A DNA stretch of 64,000 nt. Source: Sternotherus odoratus (taxonomy: Eukaryota > Chordata > Testudines > Kinosternidae). The DNA is taken from contig JAVMKO010000006.1 in NCBI GenBank assembly GCA_032164245.1, positions 4,789,001 through 4,853,000 of the forward strand. Reading direction: 5' to 3'. The notes below the pieces were generated by a model that was given only the letters and a program-made list of their open reading frames with translations, was not told where the DNA came from and made no database searches. Shown piece by piece: positions 33,212 through 43,588 of the stretch (position 1 is the first letter of the stretch; the number at the start of each line of letters is the position of its first letter). A program made the translations under genes and the position numbers.

Positions 33212-33397
33212 ATTAGAGACAAGGTGGGTGCGGTAATCTCTCTTACTGAACCAACTTCAGTGGTGAGAGCGAGAAGGTTTCGAGCTGACACAGAGCTCTT
33301 CTTGAGATCTGTGTAAGCTGAAAAGCTTGACTCTCTCATCATCAGAAATTGATCCAATAAAAGATCACTTCACACCCTTCTCTCTAATATCCTGAGA
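33212..33397. mobile_element. Fold-back SINE: sense part followed by antisense part
   Basis: GACAAGGTGGGTGCGGTAAT, TTTCGAGCTGACACAGAGCT and CTTCTTGAGATCTG are sense SINE. They are followed by AAGCTTGACTCTCTCATCAT, TTGATCCAATAAAAGATCAC and CCTTCTCTCTAATATCCTGA, the reverse complement of the same SINE class (GTGGGTGAGG..CTTTTATTGGACCAA). This resembles the inverted insertions at 26.1 and 61.4 kb, but in a different SINE class and more diverged. Confidence 0.75.
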
Positions 33398-33591
33398 CCA
33401 AAATGGATACAATACCACTGCATATAACACCTCATTGTTCGCCCTATTGGAGGCAGACCAGGCAAGGCCTCCGTTTTCAAAAGCGACTGGTCATTCAGGA
33501 CACATGCTCTGCACTTTCTGAAAATCGGGATGCTTAAGATGGCTCAGGTTAAGCACTTTTATAAAATTTGGTTCAGAAAGTCTAACTTTGC

Positions 33592-33945
33592 TTAGGAGTA
33601 GAGCAGATCAGAAAGTTTTTATGTAAAAAGTCAATAAATTCAATTCCACAGGTTTGTATTTTTTAATTCCAAGCTCTCAGTTTCAAAAATTCAGTATTTC
33701 AATTTGGAGCAGTGTTGGTTTTTCAATTTGTTTTCTTCACCCCTTTTTCCCGCCCCTCATTCTCACTGAAAAAGGAGGAGAGGAAGATCAGCAAACTGAA
33801 TAAACAAAAGACAAAACACATGAAATAAATATCACGATTTTCCATTTTCAGCTCTTATTTAAAATAAAATCACGCAAATTTCTGTTTGCAAGAAGAGGCC
33901 ATTTTGTTAATAAAAATGAGCTAAAAAAATTGACCATCTCTATTT
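33592..33945. mobile_element. AT-rich MITE-like repeat
   Basis: Degenerate inverted ends: GAGCAGATCAGAAAGTTTTT on the left and AAAAAATTGACCATCTC on the right. The body is AT-rich, with TTTCAAAAATTC and ATTTTCAGCTC blocks. Related to 4.6-5.0 and 49.0 kb. Confidence 0.5.
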
Positions 33946-34169
33946 ACGAGTGTTAATACTGGCATCTTTACAAAAAAGTCAAAAATAATGGAGCAATCTA
34001 ATTAACTGACAAAGATTCATCTCACGCTGATATGGGACCATACAGCTATGGGCTGTAGCTTATTAGCCTCCTGTCTCACAGACACAGCAGGGATCCAGGG
34101 TAATGCACTAAATGGGTAGTTTCACCAACAAGTAGTGATCGGAAACTACAACGCCACTGCTAGATCCCT

Positions 34170-35520
34170 AACTTACGGGATCTCACAAGGATCAATTCAC
34201 TCTCTGGTTCTCTTCAACATCTACCTGCAATGATGAGGTGAAATGGTCAGGCAAGAGGGCCTCAAGGGCCAGCAATATGCAGATCACACCCAGCTCTACC
34301 TATCCTGCACCTCATATGAGTACACCGCTGCCACCACAATGGCCCAGTGCTTGGAGGTGATCGGCTCTTGGCTGTAGAACAGCTGGCTGAAGCAGAACCC
34401 AAGCAAGGCAGAGGGGAGGCTGGTGGGCTGAGGAAAGCATCTTGAAGAGTTTACAGTCATGGTGCAGTCTCCCTTGATTGAAGGTTCAGTCCCACAACTA
34501 GTCAATTCAGTCTATAGTTTAGAAGTCCTCTTCGATTCATCACTCACACTACGCTCTCACATAGCAACGTTCATGCAGAACACTTTCTAGATCAGGGGTC
34601 TCAAACATGCGGCCCGGGGGCCACATGCGGGCCGCAAAGCCCTTCCCTGCGGCCCGCCAAGCTTCCTGGCGCCCCCCCTCCCCCCCGGTCCCCCCATAGC
34701 AGTTTGCAGGACGGAGGGGCCAGAAGTGGAGGCTTCTCTGCTGCCTGGGCCGCGCGTGTTTCTAGCTCTGGACTTCCTAGATTGCTCTTGCTTTGTTTGC
34801 CAAACAGCTGTTGGTGGTGCCTAGCGCTTTCCAGGAGGGAATGGGGAGCTGCGTGCTCAGAGGAGGAGGGGGGGGCAGGGGGGGGACCTCTTGGAAGGGG
34901 TGGAGTGGGGGCGGAGCCGGGGCAGCGAGGGCAGGGTGTGTGTCAGTGGTGTGGCCCTCGGGCCAGTGCACTAGTCCTCATGGAAGGGGTGGAGTGGGGG
35001 GCAGAGCCGGGGCAGCGAGGGCAGGGTGTGTGTCAGTGGTGCGGCCCTTGGGCCAGTGCATTAGTCCTCATGGAAGGGGGGGCAGAGCCGGGGCAGCGAG
35101 GGTATGTGTGTGTGTCAGTGGTGCGGCCCTCGGGCCAGTGCACTAGTCCTCATGCGGCCCTCATGGTCATTTGAGTTTGAGACCCCTGTTCTAGATGACC
35201 TGGCCTGACTATTCAGGCCTTTATCTCCTCTTGGCTGAACTACAGCAGTGCAATATACCCAGGCCCGAAGCCTCCGCGACGCAGGAAACTCTCGCTAGAA
35301 AAGAATGCTGCAGCACTTCTCCTCAGCAACACAGATCGCCGGAAATATATCCAACCCATACTCCGCTCTCTACACTGGCTTCCCATAGAGTATCAAGTCA
35401 AGGTTATGGCCCTTATCTTCCAAGCACTCCATGGCTTGGGCCTAGAGGGTCTAAAGAGCCTAATGCTCTGGGATGAAGACTGGGGATGTCTCACCTCTGG
35501 CAAAATGGAATAAGGGTGAA
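34170..35520 (+). pseudogene. L2-like LINE ORF2 remnant, split by a hAT MITE
   Basis: Before the MITE: GISQGS-type, YADHTQLYL (a decayed YADD box), a helical region, then VNSVYSLEVLFDSSLTLRSH. After it: LSSLDYCSAIYPGL, LEKNAAALLLSNTDRRKYI and LRSLHWLPIEYQVKVMAL with FQALHGLGLEGL. These are the ordered C-terminal motifs of L2-type LINEs, with many frame changes. 35189-35196 repeats 34585-34592 as the MITE's target duplication. Confidence 0.85.
34593..35188. mobile_element. hAT MITE with internal minisatellite and perfect duplication
   Basis: Ends CAGGGGTCTCAAACATGCGG and GAGTTTGAGACCCCTG. TTCTAGAT on both sides (34585-34592 and 35189-35196) matches 8 of 8. Three tandem copies of about 85 bp (34900-35155), each with GGCAGAGCCGGGGCAGCGAG and GGCCAGTGCACTAGTCCTCA, sit before the right end. 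Confidence 0.95.
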
Positions 35521-36498
35521 AGTCATCTGTGCAGGAGACTGAGCTTTCTTGGGTGGAAAGAACTCGACTAGGAACTAAGAACCATCACAAACCTCACCAC
35601 TTTCCATTCTCACTCCAAGGTGAAATTCTTTGACACTGCCTTTTCTAACACACAGAGCAATGGGTATATTTTTGAAATAAGTAAATAAACCCAACCAAAA
35701 CAAGATACTCCACTGCTCACAAGGCTGAGAGAACAACCACCACACGACGGAAGTTAGTCACATTGTTTAATGCACTTCTGAATGGCACTCAAATACTATG
35801 GTGATATGCACAGAGTAAGAATCTATACAGGACACAATCAAATAAAACAGAATAGCCTCTTAAGATCAATATGTTGGAGGCCTTGGGAATTTCTATGACA
35901 CTTGAGTGAAAGAATTAATATATATAAAAAGACTCCTGTTGCCCTGAAGAGCGGAAGACAAACATTTTTCTGTGTTATACCTCCTACTCCGTTTAATCAG
36001 AGACCCGCTGATCCCAATGATAGTGAGTAGACTGCTGGTTAAATTGGACTGTTTTTACATAAATCTCACTCAAAGGTCAGGCATTGCCTTTGGGTGGTAC
36101 CAAGTGGCGAAAGATTGTTCTACTGAGTTTAGAAAGACATAAAAGTCAGCGCTCAATCTTTCACTCAGAAATTGCCCTATAAAAAGTTTAAAACAGGAAG
36201 AAACAGAATCCAAATTAGAGATCAGGGTCCCATTGTGCTAGCTGTTGTACAAACATAAGATGACTCCTGCCCTGTTGTGCCTACAAGTATGTATGAGGCA
36301 ACAGATGGATACAACAAGTAGACACGAGGAACACAAGGAAACAATGAGAGATTATGATCTCTGGAGAATGAATGGCAGTCACAGCACGTCAGCTGCCTAA
36401 CACTATAGAATTTTATTTCAAGCCTTTCTGGACTGTAGTTTTTGTTTCCATCTTACAATCAAGACAGTCCCTTATTCAGTAGCAGCAGTGGTATTTAC
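35521..36498. other. Unassigned spacer
   Basis: No named element or gene recognised. Confidence 0.35.
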
Positions 36499-36784
36499 TA
36501 GGGCTGTCAAGCAATTAAAAAAAATTAATTGTGATTAATCATGCAATTAAAAAAATTGTGATAACTGCTCAATTAATTGCACTGTTAAACAATAATAGAA
36601 TACCATTTATTTAAATATTTGGGATGTTTTCTGCATTTTCAAATATATTGATTTCAATTACAACACAGAATACAAAGTATAAAATGCTCACTATTTTTGA
36701 TAATTATTTGCACAGCACAAAACCAGAAGAAACAGTATTTTTCAAGTCACCTAATACAAGTACCGTAGTGTAATCTCTATCATG
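36499..36784. mobile_element. hAT-type MITE, 3'-truncated
   Basis: AGGGCTGTCAAGCAATTAAA start, TTAATTGTGATTAATCATGC, ACAATAATAGAATACCATTT and CACCTAATACAAGTACCGTA match a widespread sauropsid MITE body. No closing end is present: CR1 sequence starts immediately at about 36785. Confidence 0.7.
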
Positions 36785-37268
36785 AAAGGGATCGGTTCTG
36801 GGTCCGGTTCTGTTCAATATCTTCATCAGTGATTTAGATAATGGCATAGAGAGTACACTTAGAGTAAGTGGATGATACCAAGCTGAGAGGGGTTACAAGA
36901 GCTTTGGAGAACAGGATTAAAATTCAAAATGATCTGGACAAACTGGAGAAATGATCTGAAGTAAATAGGATGAAATTCAATAAGGACAAATGCAAAGTAC
37001 TCAGTTGTACAATACAAAATCGGAAATGATTGCCTAGGAAGGAGTCCTGCGGAAAGGGATCTGGGGGTCATAGTGGATCACAAGCTAAATATGAGTCAAC
37101 ATATTGCAAAAAAGTTGCAATTGCTGTTGCAAAAAAGGCAAACATCATTCTGGGATGTATTAGCAGGAGTGTTGTAAGCAAGACAAGAGAAGTAATTCTT
37201 CTGCTCTACTTTGCTCTGATTAGGCCTCAGCTGGGGTATTGTGTCCAGTTCTAGGCGCCACATTTCAT
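36785..37268 (+). pseudogene. CR1 LINE fragment, RT to C-terminal part
   Basis: GGTCCGGTTCTGTTCAATAT (RT motif region), VDDTKLRGVTRAL, MKFNKDKCKVL, then [20 protein letters not shown] and [12 protein letters not shown]. Similarity ends at about 37268. It shares ATGGCATAGAGAGTACACTT with the copy at 61.8 kb, so both belong to the same CR1 subfamily, different from the 18-20.8 kb copy. Confidence 0.85.
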
Positions 37269-37689
37269 TCTTGTGCTCTGGTTCTGAAAGAAGCAACCGG
37301 TTTATGCTCCTCTCTTGAGGAGTTAAGGCAGATCACACCACTTTACCAGATTATTCGGACAGCTCACCCACAGCATCTTCAGAGACTGAACCTCAACTGC
37401 CTTTTTGCAATAGCAAGTGATATGCTCATATGGAGACATCTGGACCAACACTAAATGGCTTTAGTGTGAAAAGTCTCAGCTGCTACTGCTAGACAATTTC
37501 CGGAGAATTGGTGCCAACATTCTCTGGGTCAGAGTTTAGAGGGAGCAGGTTGATTCTCAGTTTAAAAGGAGTTTCTGAATTCACATGTGGAAACAAGAGG
37601 TAAAGAGGAGAGCAGAGGAAATATGGAGAGCCTTCCTTTGCCAAAGGGTTCCTGCTTCTGGTTGGAGCACTAACTACATTGCTGGGAAA
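37269..37689. other. Unassigned spacer
   Basis: Frame fragments such as the one at 37239-37454 have no recognised domain. Confidence 0.35.
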
Positions 37690-37815
37690 ATCCCAAATTC
37701 AACCTTAGAGACACACGATGGATGAGGTCATATCTTCTACTGGCCCAACTTCTGTTGGGGAGAGAGACCAGCTTTCAAGCTTATCCAGAGCTCTTCTTCA
37801 TGTCTGGGAAACTTA

Positions 37816-38453
37816 GGCCTGGTCTACTCTACAGATTTAAGTTGATTTAAGGCAGTTTACATCAACCTAATTCTGTCAGCATCTACACTAAAGGCTTCTC
37901 TTCACTACTGAGGTAAGTGAACCTAAGTTATGCTACTCCAGCTACCTGAATAATATAGCTGGAGTCAATGTAGCTTAGGTGGACTTACCCTCGGTGTCTT
38001 CATTGCACTGCATTGACAGGAGACGTTCTCTGGTCGATTTCCCTTACTCTTCTCAGAGAACTGGAATACCAGAGTCGACTGGAGAGTGCTCTGCCATCGA
38101 TTTAGCAGGTATCAATCTCCCCGTAATGAAGACCAGCCCTAAAACACAGCTCCCACTTACATAACTCGCCCACTACACTGACTTAACTCCATCTCCGCGA
38201 AAGGCACAGTGCTTACGTAGATGTCGTTATGTCAACACAGTGTCAGTGTAGACCCTGCGTTGCTTATATCAACTGTTGCTGTATTTCAGAAGCCATCCTA
38301 CAATGCCCCACACTGACCGTTAAATCGGTGCAAGCACCCCCGGTGAGGACAAGCAACACCAACACAAGGAGCGTAGTATGGACATGCAAAAGCTGTTTAA
38401 TAACTGGCTGTATGTCAACGTAATTTAGGTCAACTTAATTTTGTAATGTAGCC
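37816..38453. mobile_element. Outer Harbinger-type MITE in the nest
   Basis: GGCCTGGTCTACTCTACAG to TTGTAATGTAGCC, flanked by TTA at 37813-37815 and 38454-38456. It contains a second element at 37892-38139. Without it the element is about 390 bp, with GCACAGTGCTTACGTAGATG and GTCAGTGTAGACCC internally. Confidence 0.85.
37892..38139. mobile_element. Inner Harbinger-type MITE in the nest
   Basis: AGGCTTCTCTTCACTACTGA to GTAATGAAGACCAGCCC, flanked by TAA at 37889-37891 and 38140-38142. The core TATAGCTGGAGTCAATGTAG, CTTACTCTTCTCAGAGAACT and GTCGACTGGAGAGTGCTCTG is nearly that of 57545-57839, but lacks about 50 bp near the right end. Confidence 0.88.
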
Positions 38454-38551
38454 TTACCCTCGGAGTGCCCCACCTAAATACAAGGTGGACGAGATCATTC
38501 AGCATAAGGAGTTCACACACATTTCAAGGGACCATTCAAGGTGAAGTGGCC

Positions 38552-38993
38552 TGTGGCAGGGCAGGGGTAAAACCCCTTGAGTGCCCTGTCACAGCTCCCT
38601 GAGCCCTGCCTGCTGGCAGAGAGGCTGGCTGCACTGGCTCCAAACAGTCAGCAGGGAGCCCAGCTGTGGGCCCTAAGGAGGGCTGGCTCACGGCCACACG
38701 CTGAGCTTAGCTGCCACAGCTGGGGCTGATGACAGAGAGCTAGAAAAGCCCTGAGTAACACTCAGTCACAGGCTAGCCAGGGAGGAGATAGGAGGCTACA
38801 GCTCTGTCTCTTCACTATGGGCCGGGAGCCTCAAGGGCCACTGGGGATAACTGTTGGGGGCTAAAGGGAACCATTTTGTGGCACTGTAAATAAAAGCACT
38901 GGGGTAAAACACCAAAGGAAGGGGTGAGGACTTTTATTTTCTCAGCCAGAACATGGGGGAGAAAGGAAGGAAACCTGTGCAGATCCTGTGACG
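38552..38993 (+). mobile_element. Solo LTR, innermost-right insertion of the nest
   Basis: TGTGGCAGGGCAGGGGTAAA start, AATAAAAGCAC polyadenylation-like signal at about 38888, and end AGATCCTGTGACG. Flanks TGGCC (38547-38551) and CGGCC (38994-38998) differ at one base of five. Same family as the minus-strand LTR at 63521-63992 (shared CAGCAGGGAGCCCAGCTG and CCCTAAGGAG). Confidence 0.85.
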
Positions 38994-39140
38994 CGGCCCA
39001 TTAAAAACCACTCTGGTCATAGGGCAGAAAGGAAGTGGGGATCGTTAGTGGATTATCGATTGTTGTAATAAGCCATAAATCCAATGTAAGTAGACAGTCC
39101 ATGATTTGTAGTATCTAGCAAAGTTGTGGTTTTTTCTTAG

Positions 39141-40224
39141 GATTGTCGGTGGGGACGTGGTCATTGAGAAACAATGACGACGCTGTGAAAGAATTCTTTG
39201 AGGTGGAGTTGGTGGAAGAAGAATTCAACAACACTAAATTCAACCTTGTGAGAGAAGCTTCCTCCTATTGTGCTTGCAACGCCTGTAAGGTAGCAGGCCA
39301 GATCCATGGGGCAGGAGCCTGTCTGAGCTATGAAGTGCTAAGCACACCTATTGCACTGTATAAACAACCAACGAATTGGAAATAAAACTCTGCTTGAGAG
39401 TGCAGATGGCAAGGAGACGTGGCTGTGTGGAGAGATAGCTGGATTTCTCTTGCACGTTCTGCAACGCAGGGCTTTTTCTGGCCAGCCACATTCTAGAGCA
39501 AGACTTTCTTGGGGTGACATCACAACGTTCAGTTCTGCCACGCTCCACTCCACAATAACCGGCATTCTGTTCAATGAACCTGAGCAGATCTCATTCACGT
39601 GAGTTTACAGGTTTGTCCTTTATCTCCCGCTTCCCGACAATTCGCCTCTAGGAAGAGCCATGTGCATCCCGAGCGGGCTCACCAGGGATGTTTAGTATAA
39701 TTCAACTCAGAAGGATAAATCACTAAGAGCAGCAGCCAGCCCAGGTAGCTGGTAATAACGTTCTTCAAAGTAAACCTCTTCCCTCTTGGGATGGTGATTG
39801 TGAGCATCACTCTTCTTTCCAATACAGAAAACTACTTTTTCCTCCTCCGTGTTCTGAGACCGCTGTGGTTGTCCGTGATTTGTCATTCTTAAATTCTCCC
39901 TGGCACCGTGAGCTTGTAAACTACCCCCCTGAATAATCTAGCACGTATGTAATGTGGAACTGCTTTATTTCTATGCAGGCTCCATGTTTCCTTTGTCTGC
40001 TCTTTAATAATTTCTGACCCATTCACTTCTTCACGCCTCATGAGCCGGTTTTATATGTCTAGCCCCTTCACCTAGATGTTTACCATTATTTTTGTTGCCA
40101 CAAGCTACAAATGAAGTGGCAGCAGATTCTGCTGTGTGATCAAACCGGCAAAACTTGTCCCAAACTTTTAGTAGCAGTGACTCTCTATTCACACAGCAAG
40201 CCTCCGAGTGCAACGCCCCTTATA
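39141..40224. other. Unassigned spacer
   Basis: No recognised gene or repeat. Frames at 39143-39602 have no known domain. Confidence 0.35.
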
Positions 40225-40405
40225 ATTAACAATGGGGGGGTAATTTAATTTAACGGGCTCAGGCTGTCAGCCCCACACCTGGCAGAGTTGGGCTGTCAGC
40301 CCTGCCAGGCATGGAACTGACAGCTCACAACCCACGGATAACAACCATGTGACCCTCTCAGGGGGGGGTCACAAGCCCTAGTTTGAGAATCCCCTGCTCT
40401 ATAGC
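40225..40405. mobile_element. hAT MITE fragment (right end)
   Basis: GGCTGTCAGCCC repeated, then CATGTGACCCTCTCAGGGGG and CCTAGTTTGAGAATCCCCTG, which resembles the right end of the CAGTGGTTCTCAAACT-type hAT MITEs. The left end is not evident. Confidence 0.5.
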
Positions 40406-41300
40406 TATTTTTGATAAAGGCCTTCTAGATAGTGTGCTACCTTGACCCACAAGCCTCCTCCTTCACAACACTTCAGCTACAAAGAGCACTTCACTCTAAT
40501 TGTACAAATGAAAACACTATTGTTGTCCAGGAGATGACAATGATAACTTAGTACTCCATTGGAGAGCAGCTAAAATACAGCCCACATACAATCACGTGGT
40601 CCTCTGCTATTTCATCTTTCCTACACATACAGCGTGTGGCGGATGCGGGGCTGAAGCCAAATGGAAGGTACATAATTATAGATGGATGTCCTAATTTTGA
40701 CATGGATACAATTTGGGGAGGAGGGGGAGAAGGGGACAATTTATCACCGAAAGCCAGAATTTCCTGTGTAGTCATCAGAAACCACCATGGCATCCAACAC
40801 AGAAAGTCTAATCCCCTACAGTAATTTTCAAATGTGATTAGCTAAACAGCATGTCTAAATCCCTCATTTGGATGCTAAATTAGCTGTTGGGCACGTAAAT
40901 GCCAGTTTTATGTGCCTGCCTGGTGACTGGAGCATACAAATGTGGGATTTGGATGGCCTATTAAGGAATGCAGGTTCAAAAACTGGGCTCATTAAGTCAA
41001 AGAATTAATGGGGAATAAACAACACACAAACAGAAGCTATATTATTAACTTTGCTTTTAGGTTCAAATTCTGGGCCTATTAATTTCTAAGACAAAACTGC
41101 CTTTGACATCACAGGCCTCAGGGTTTGGCCCGTAGTTCCTAGGAAGAGATCATTTTAAACCTGTGTTGAAAAAGGTTCCAGTCACCACACACAATGTATT
41201 AGGATACGACTGCTCTTCTCCTTGCATCTGCCAGTCTCCCTAAAACTCAGTCTGTTGAGACTTCCACAGCAATGCCTCTTGGTTTAACACCTTTTGTGAA
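40406..41300. other. Unassigned spacer
   Basis: No recognised element or gene. Confidence 0.35.
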
Positions 41301-41302
41301 TA

Positions 41303-42355
41303 CAGTGAAACCTCGATATAACGGACTAATTCGGGCGAGGGGGTGTCCGTTAAAACCGAAAGTCCGTTATTTAATAATTTTTTTAAATTATTAAATAACG
41401 GACTTTCGGGTGACAAAGGACACCCCCTCACCCGAATTAGTCCATTATATGGAGCCGTGAGTCAGCCGACCCCACCCCCTCCCCCCGCCCGGCTCCCCGC
41501 TGCGGGGAGCCGGGCGGCGGGGTTGACAGCTCCCGCCTGGCTTCCCGCTGTGGGGAGCCGGGAGGGAGCTCTCAACCCCCCCCCGTCCGGCTCCCCGCTG
41601 CGGGGAGCCGGGCGGGGGGGGGGGGGTGACAGCTCCCGCCTGGCTTCCCGCTGCGGGGAGCCGAGCGGAGGCTCTCAAACGCCCCCCCGCCCGGCTCCCC
41701 GTTGCGGGGAGCCGGGCGGGGGGGTTGACAGCTCCCGCTCGGCTCCCCGCAGCGGGGAGCCGGGCGGGAGCTCTCAAACCCCCCCCCCGCCCGGTTCCCC
41801 GTTGCGGGGAGCCGGGCGGGGGGGTTGACAGCTCCCGCCCGGCTCCCCCCAGCGGGAAGCCCGGCGGGAGCTGTCAAACCCCCCGCCCGGCTTCCCGCTG
41901 CGGGGAGCCGGGCGGGAGCTCTCAAACCCCCCCGCCCGGCTTCCCGCTGCGGGGAGCCGAGCGGGGGCTCTCAAACGCCCCCCCCCCCCCGCCCGGCTCC
42001 CCGCTACGAGGAGCCGGGCGGGGGGGTTGACAGCTCCCGCTCGGCTCCCCCCAGCGGGAAGCCCGGCGGGAGCTGTCAAACCCCCCGCCCGGCTTCCCGC
42101 AGAGGGGAGCCGGGCGGGAGCTGTCAGCCCACCCGCCCGGCTCCCCGTTGCGGGGAGCTGGGCGGGGGGGTGGGGGGGGTTGACAGCTCCCGCAGGGGTC
42201 CCCGCTGCGGGGAGCCGGGCGGGAGCTGTCAACCCAGCCGGCTCCCTGGGGCGGGAGCCGGCAGCCCCCAATAACGGATTTCGGATGCATCGGAAATTTT
42301 GTCCGTTGCATCCGAAGTCCGTTAAATCGGGGTCCGTTAAATCGAGGGTTTACTG
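41303..42355. mobile_element. Tigger-type MITE carrying a hairpin minisatellite
   Basis: CAGTGAAACCTCGATATAAC to AAATCGAGGGTTTACTG, flanked by TA at 41301-41302 and 42356-42357. The first about 150 bp are a strong palindrome (CCGAAAGTCCGTTATTTAAT paired with ATTAAATAACGGACTTTCGG). The central 41475-42265 is a GC-rich tandem array. The right end has GTCCGTTAAATCGGGGTCCG. Non-coding; all the long frames here are repeat artefacts. Confidence 0.92.
41475..42265. repeat. GC-rich minisatellite of hairpin units
   Basis: About a dozen units of roughly 50-65 bp, each built round CCCGGCTCCCCGC-TG-CGGGGAGCCGGG, a near-perfect hairpin, joined by GGGGTTGACAGCTCCCGCC or GGAGCTCTCAAACCCCCC linkers. Linkers alternate in form, suggesting higher-order pairs. 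Confidence 0.93.
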
Positions 42356-42357
42356 TA

Positions 42358-42825
42358 CTTCAGCAGGATTTTGGCATACAATTGGTCAATACATCCCTCT
42401 GAGTTATTGATCAGCAAAGATCCCTTGTGCTGTCGTGGTTTTCAGCAGCTTTTAGCAATCATCAATGGGAAAAAAAATCAAAATGATCTTACCACGCCGT
42501 TGTACAACTAAATACATTTGGGAATGGATTTTTTATTGACTATGCCAATACACAGCAAAATATTTCAGAGGATGCAGCCCTTTGAGGACCTCACATACAG
42601 AGATTTCCTCAGCTGCTGAAGAGCATAGCTTCAAGAGATTCCTTCTATACTTCAGAGTAAACACGAAGGGCATATCTACATTGGTGCCTGTTCACATCCA
42701 TGAACAGGTTTGCGTCATAACCCACCTGTTCACACCTAAAATCCCAGAAGCACATGTGTAAGGATGAGTAAGCTAGCATGCCAGAGGGATGCGGTAAGTA
42801 TGTGCCTTAGGCAGTACCTGTGCCT
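42358..42825. other. Unassigned spacer, possible DNA-element fragment
   Basis: GGGCATATCTACATTGGTGC at about 42669 and CAGTGTGGACAGAGTAAGCC at about 42831 could be degenerate MITE ends; not firm. Confidence 0.3.
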
Positions 42826-42895
42826 GTTTGCAGTGTGGACAGAGTAAGCCTAATTTAATGGTTTGCAGTGTGGACAGAATAAGGCTAATTTAATA
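42826..42895. repeat. 35-bp tandem duplication
   Basis: GTTTGCAGTGTGGACAGA.TAA and GCTAATTTAAT occur twice, starting at 42826 and 42861, with few differences. The second copy runs into the PLE fragment. Confidence 0.85.
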
Positions 42896-43375
42896 GTGTC
42901 CAGTTTGCAAATTAATTCCAGTTCTTCAGTTTCTCATTGGAGTCTGTTTTTGAAGTCTTTTTGTTGAAGAATTGCGACTTTTAGATCTGTAATTGAATGT
43001 CCAGGGAGGTTGAAGTGTTCTCAACTGGTGTTTGAATGTTATAATTCTTGACATCTGATTTGTGTCCATTTATTCTTTTGCAGAGAGACTGTCCAGCTTG
43101 GCCAACTGGAATTAATTTGCAAAGGGGACACCATTAAATTAGGCTTGAATAAAGACTGGGAGTGGAGGGATCATTACACAAACTAAAACTATTTCCCCAT
43201 GATAATTCCCCCCCCCCCCACTGTTACTCACACCTTCTTGTCATCTGTTTGAAATGGGCCAGTCTGATTATCACTACAAACAGTTTCTTTTTTCCTCCTC
43301 CTGCTGATAATGGCCCACCTTAATTGACTTGTCTCATTAGAGTTGGTGTGGCGATACGCATCTTTTCATGTTACA
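42868..43375. mobile_element. PLE fragment with inverted half
   Basis: On the minus strand, about 43105-42895 encodes EHFNLPGHSITDLKVAILQQ and then CKLDT, the end of a GIY-YIG endonuclease domain of Penelope-like elements. From about 43108 the plus strand encodes ELICKGDTIKLGLNKDW, the same region in the opposite direction, then PLE 3' tail to about 43375. The two halves therefore point away from each other's normal order, as after a 5' inversion. Stops interrupt both. Confidence 0.8.
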
Positions 43376-43588
43376 ACCCAGGAGTGAGACACCTTCTTCT
43401 AATGTCTCCTAAGACTCTTTGCACCAAAAATGTGACAGCTCATCCAGCTATTTCTCAACCCACTGAAACTGTGAACAGCTGAGTAAAATATTACACAACA
43501 CATTGTATTTTATGAAGCAACAAAGGGTCCTGTGGCACCTTAAAGACTAACTAAAAGTATTGAAGCATAAGCTTTCATGGGCTATATA

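Larger units (their letters stand above)
37690..39140 (+). mobile_element. SINE-class element split by three later insertions
   Basis: The host pieces are 37690-37815 (GTTGGGGAGAGAGACCAGCT, CAGAGCTCTTCTTCATGTCT), 38457-38551 (ACCTAAATACAAGGTGGACG, AAGGGACCATTCAAGGTGAA) and 38994-39140 (CCCATTAAAAACCACTCTGG, TTGTTGTAATAAGCCATAAA). In order they match the SINE class at 57.13-57.42 kb, which is uninterrupted. A two-layer Harbinger nest and a solo LTR fill the gaps. Confidence 0.87.

Noticed and set aside
37241..37454. hAT transposase fragment after the CR1 copy
   Set aside because: The translation in all frames is full of stops, with no hAT motif; left as unassigned.
41475..42265. CRISPR-like array of repeats and spacers
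   Set aside because: The units are adjacent hairpins with similar linkers rather than unique spacers, the setting is a vertebrate MITE, and no cas genes exist.
41343..42410. Several 110-165-codon proline/glycine/arginine-rich frames on both strands
   Set aside because: They are read through a GC-rich minisatellite with every frame open. The same residues recur in register with the repeat, and no start or domain is supported.
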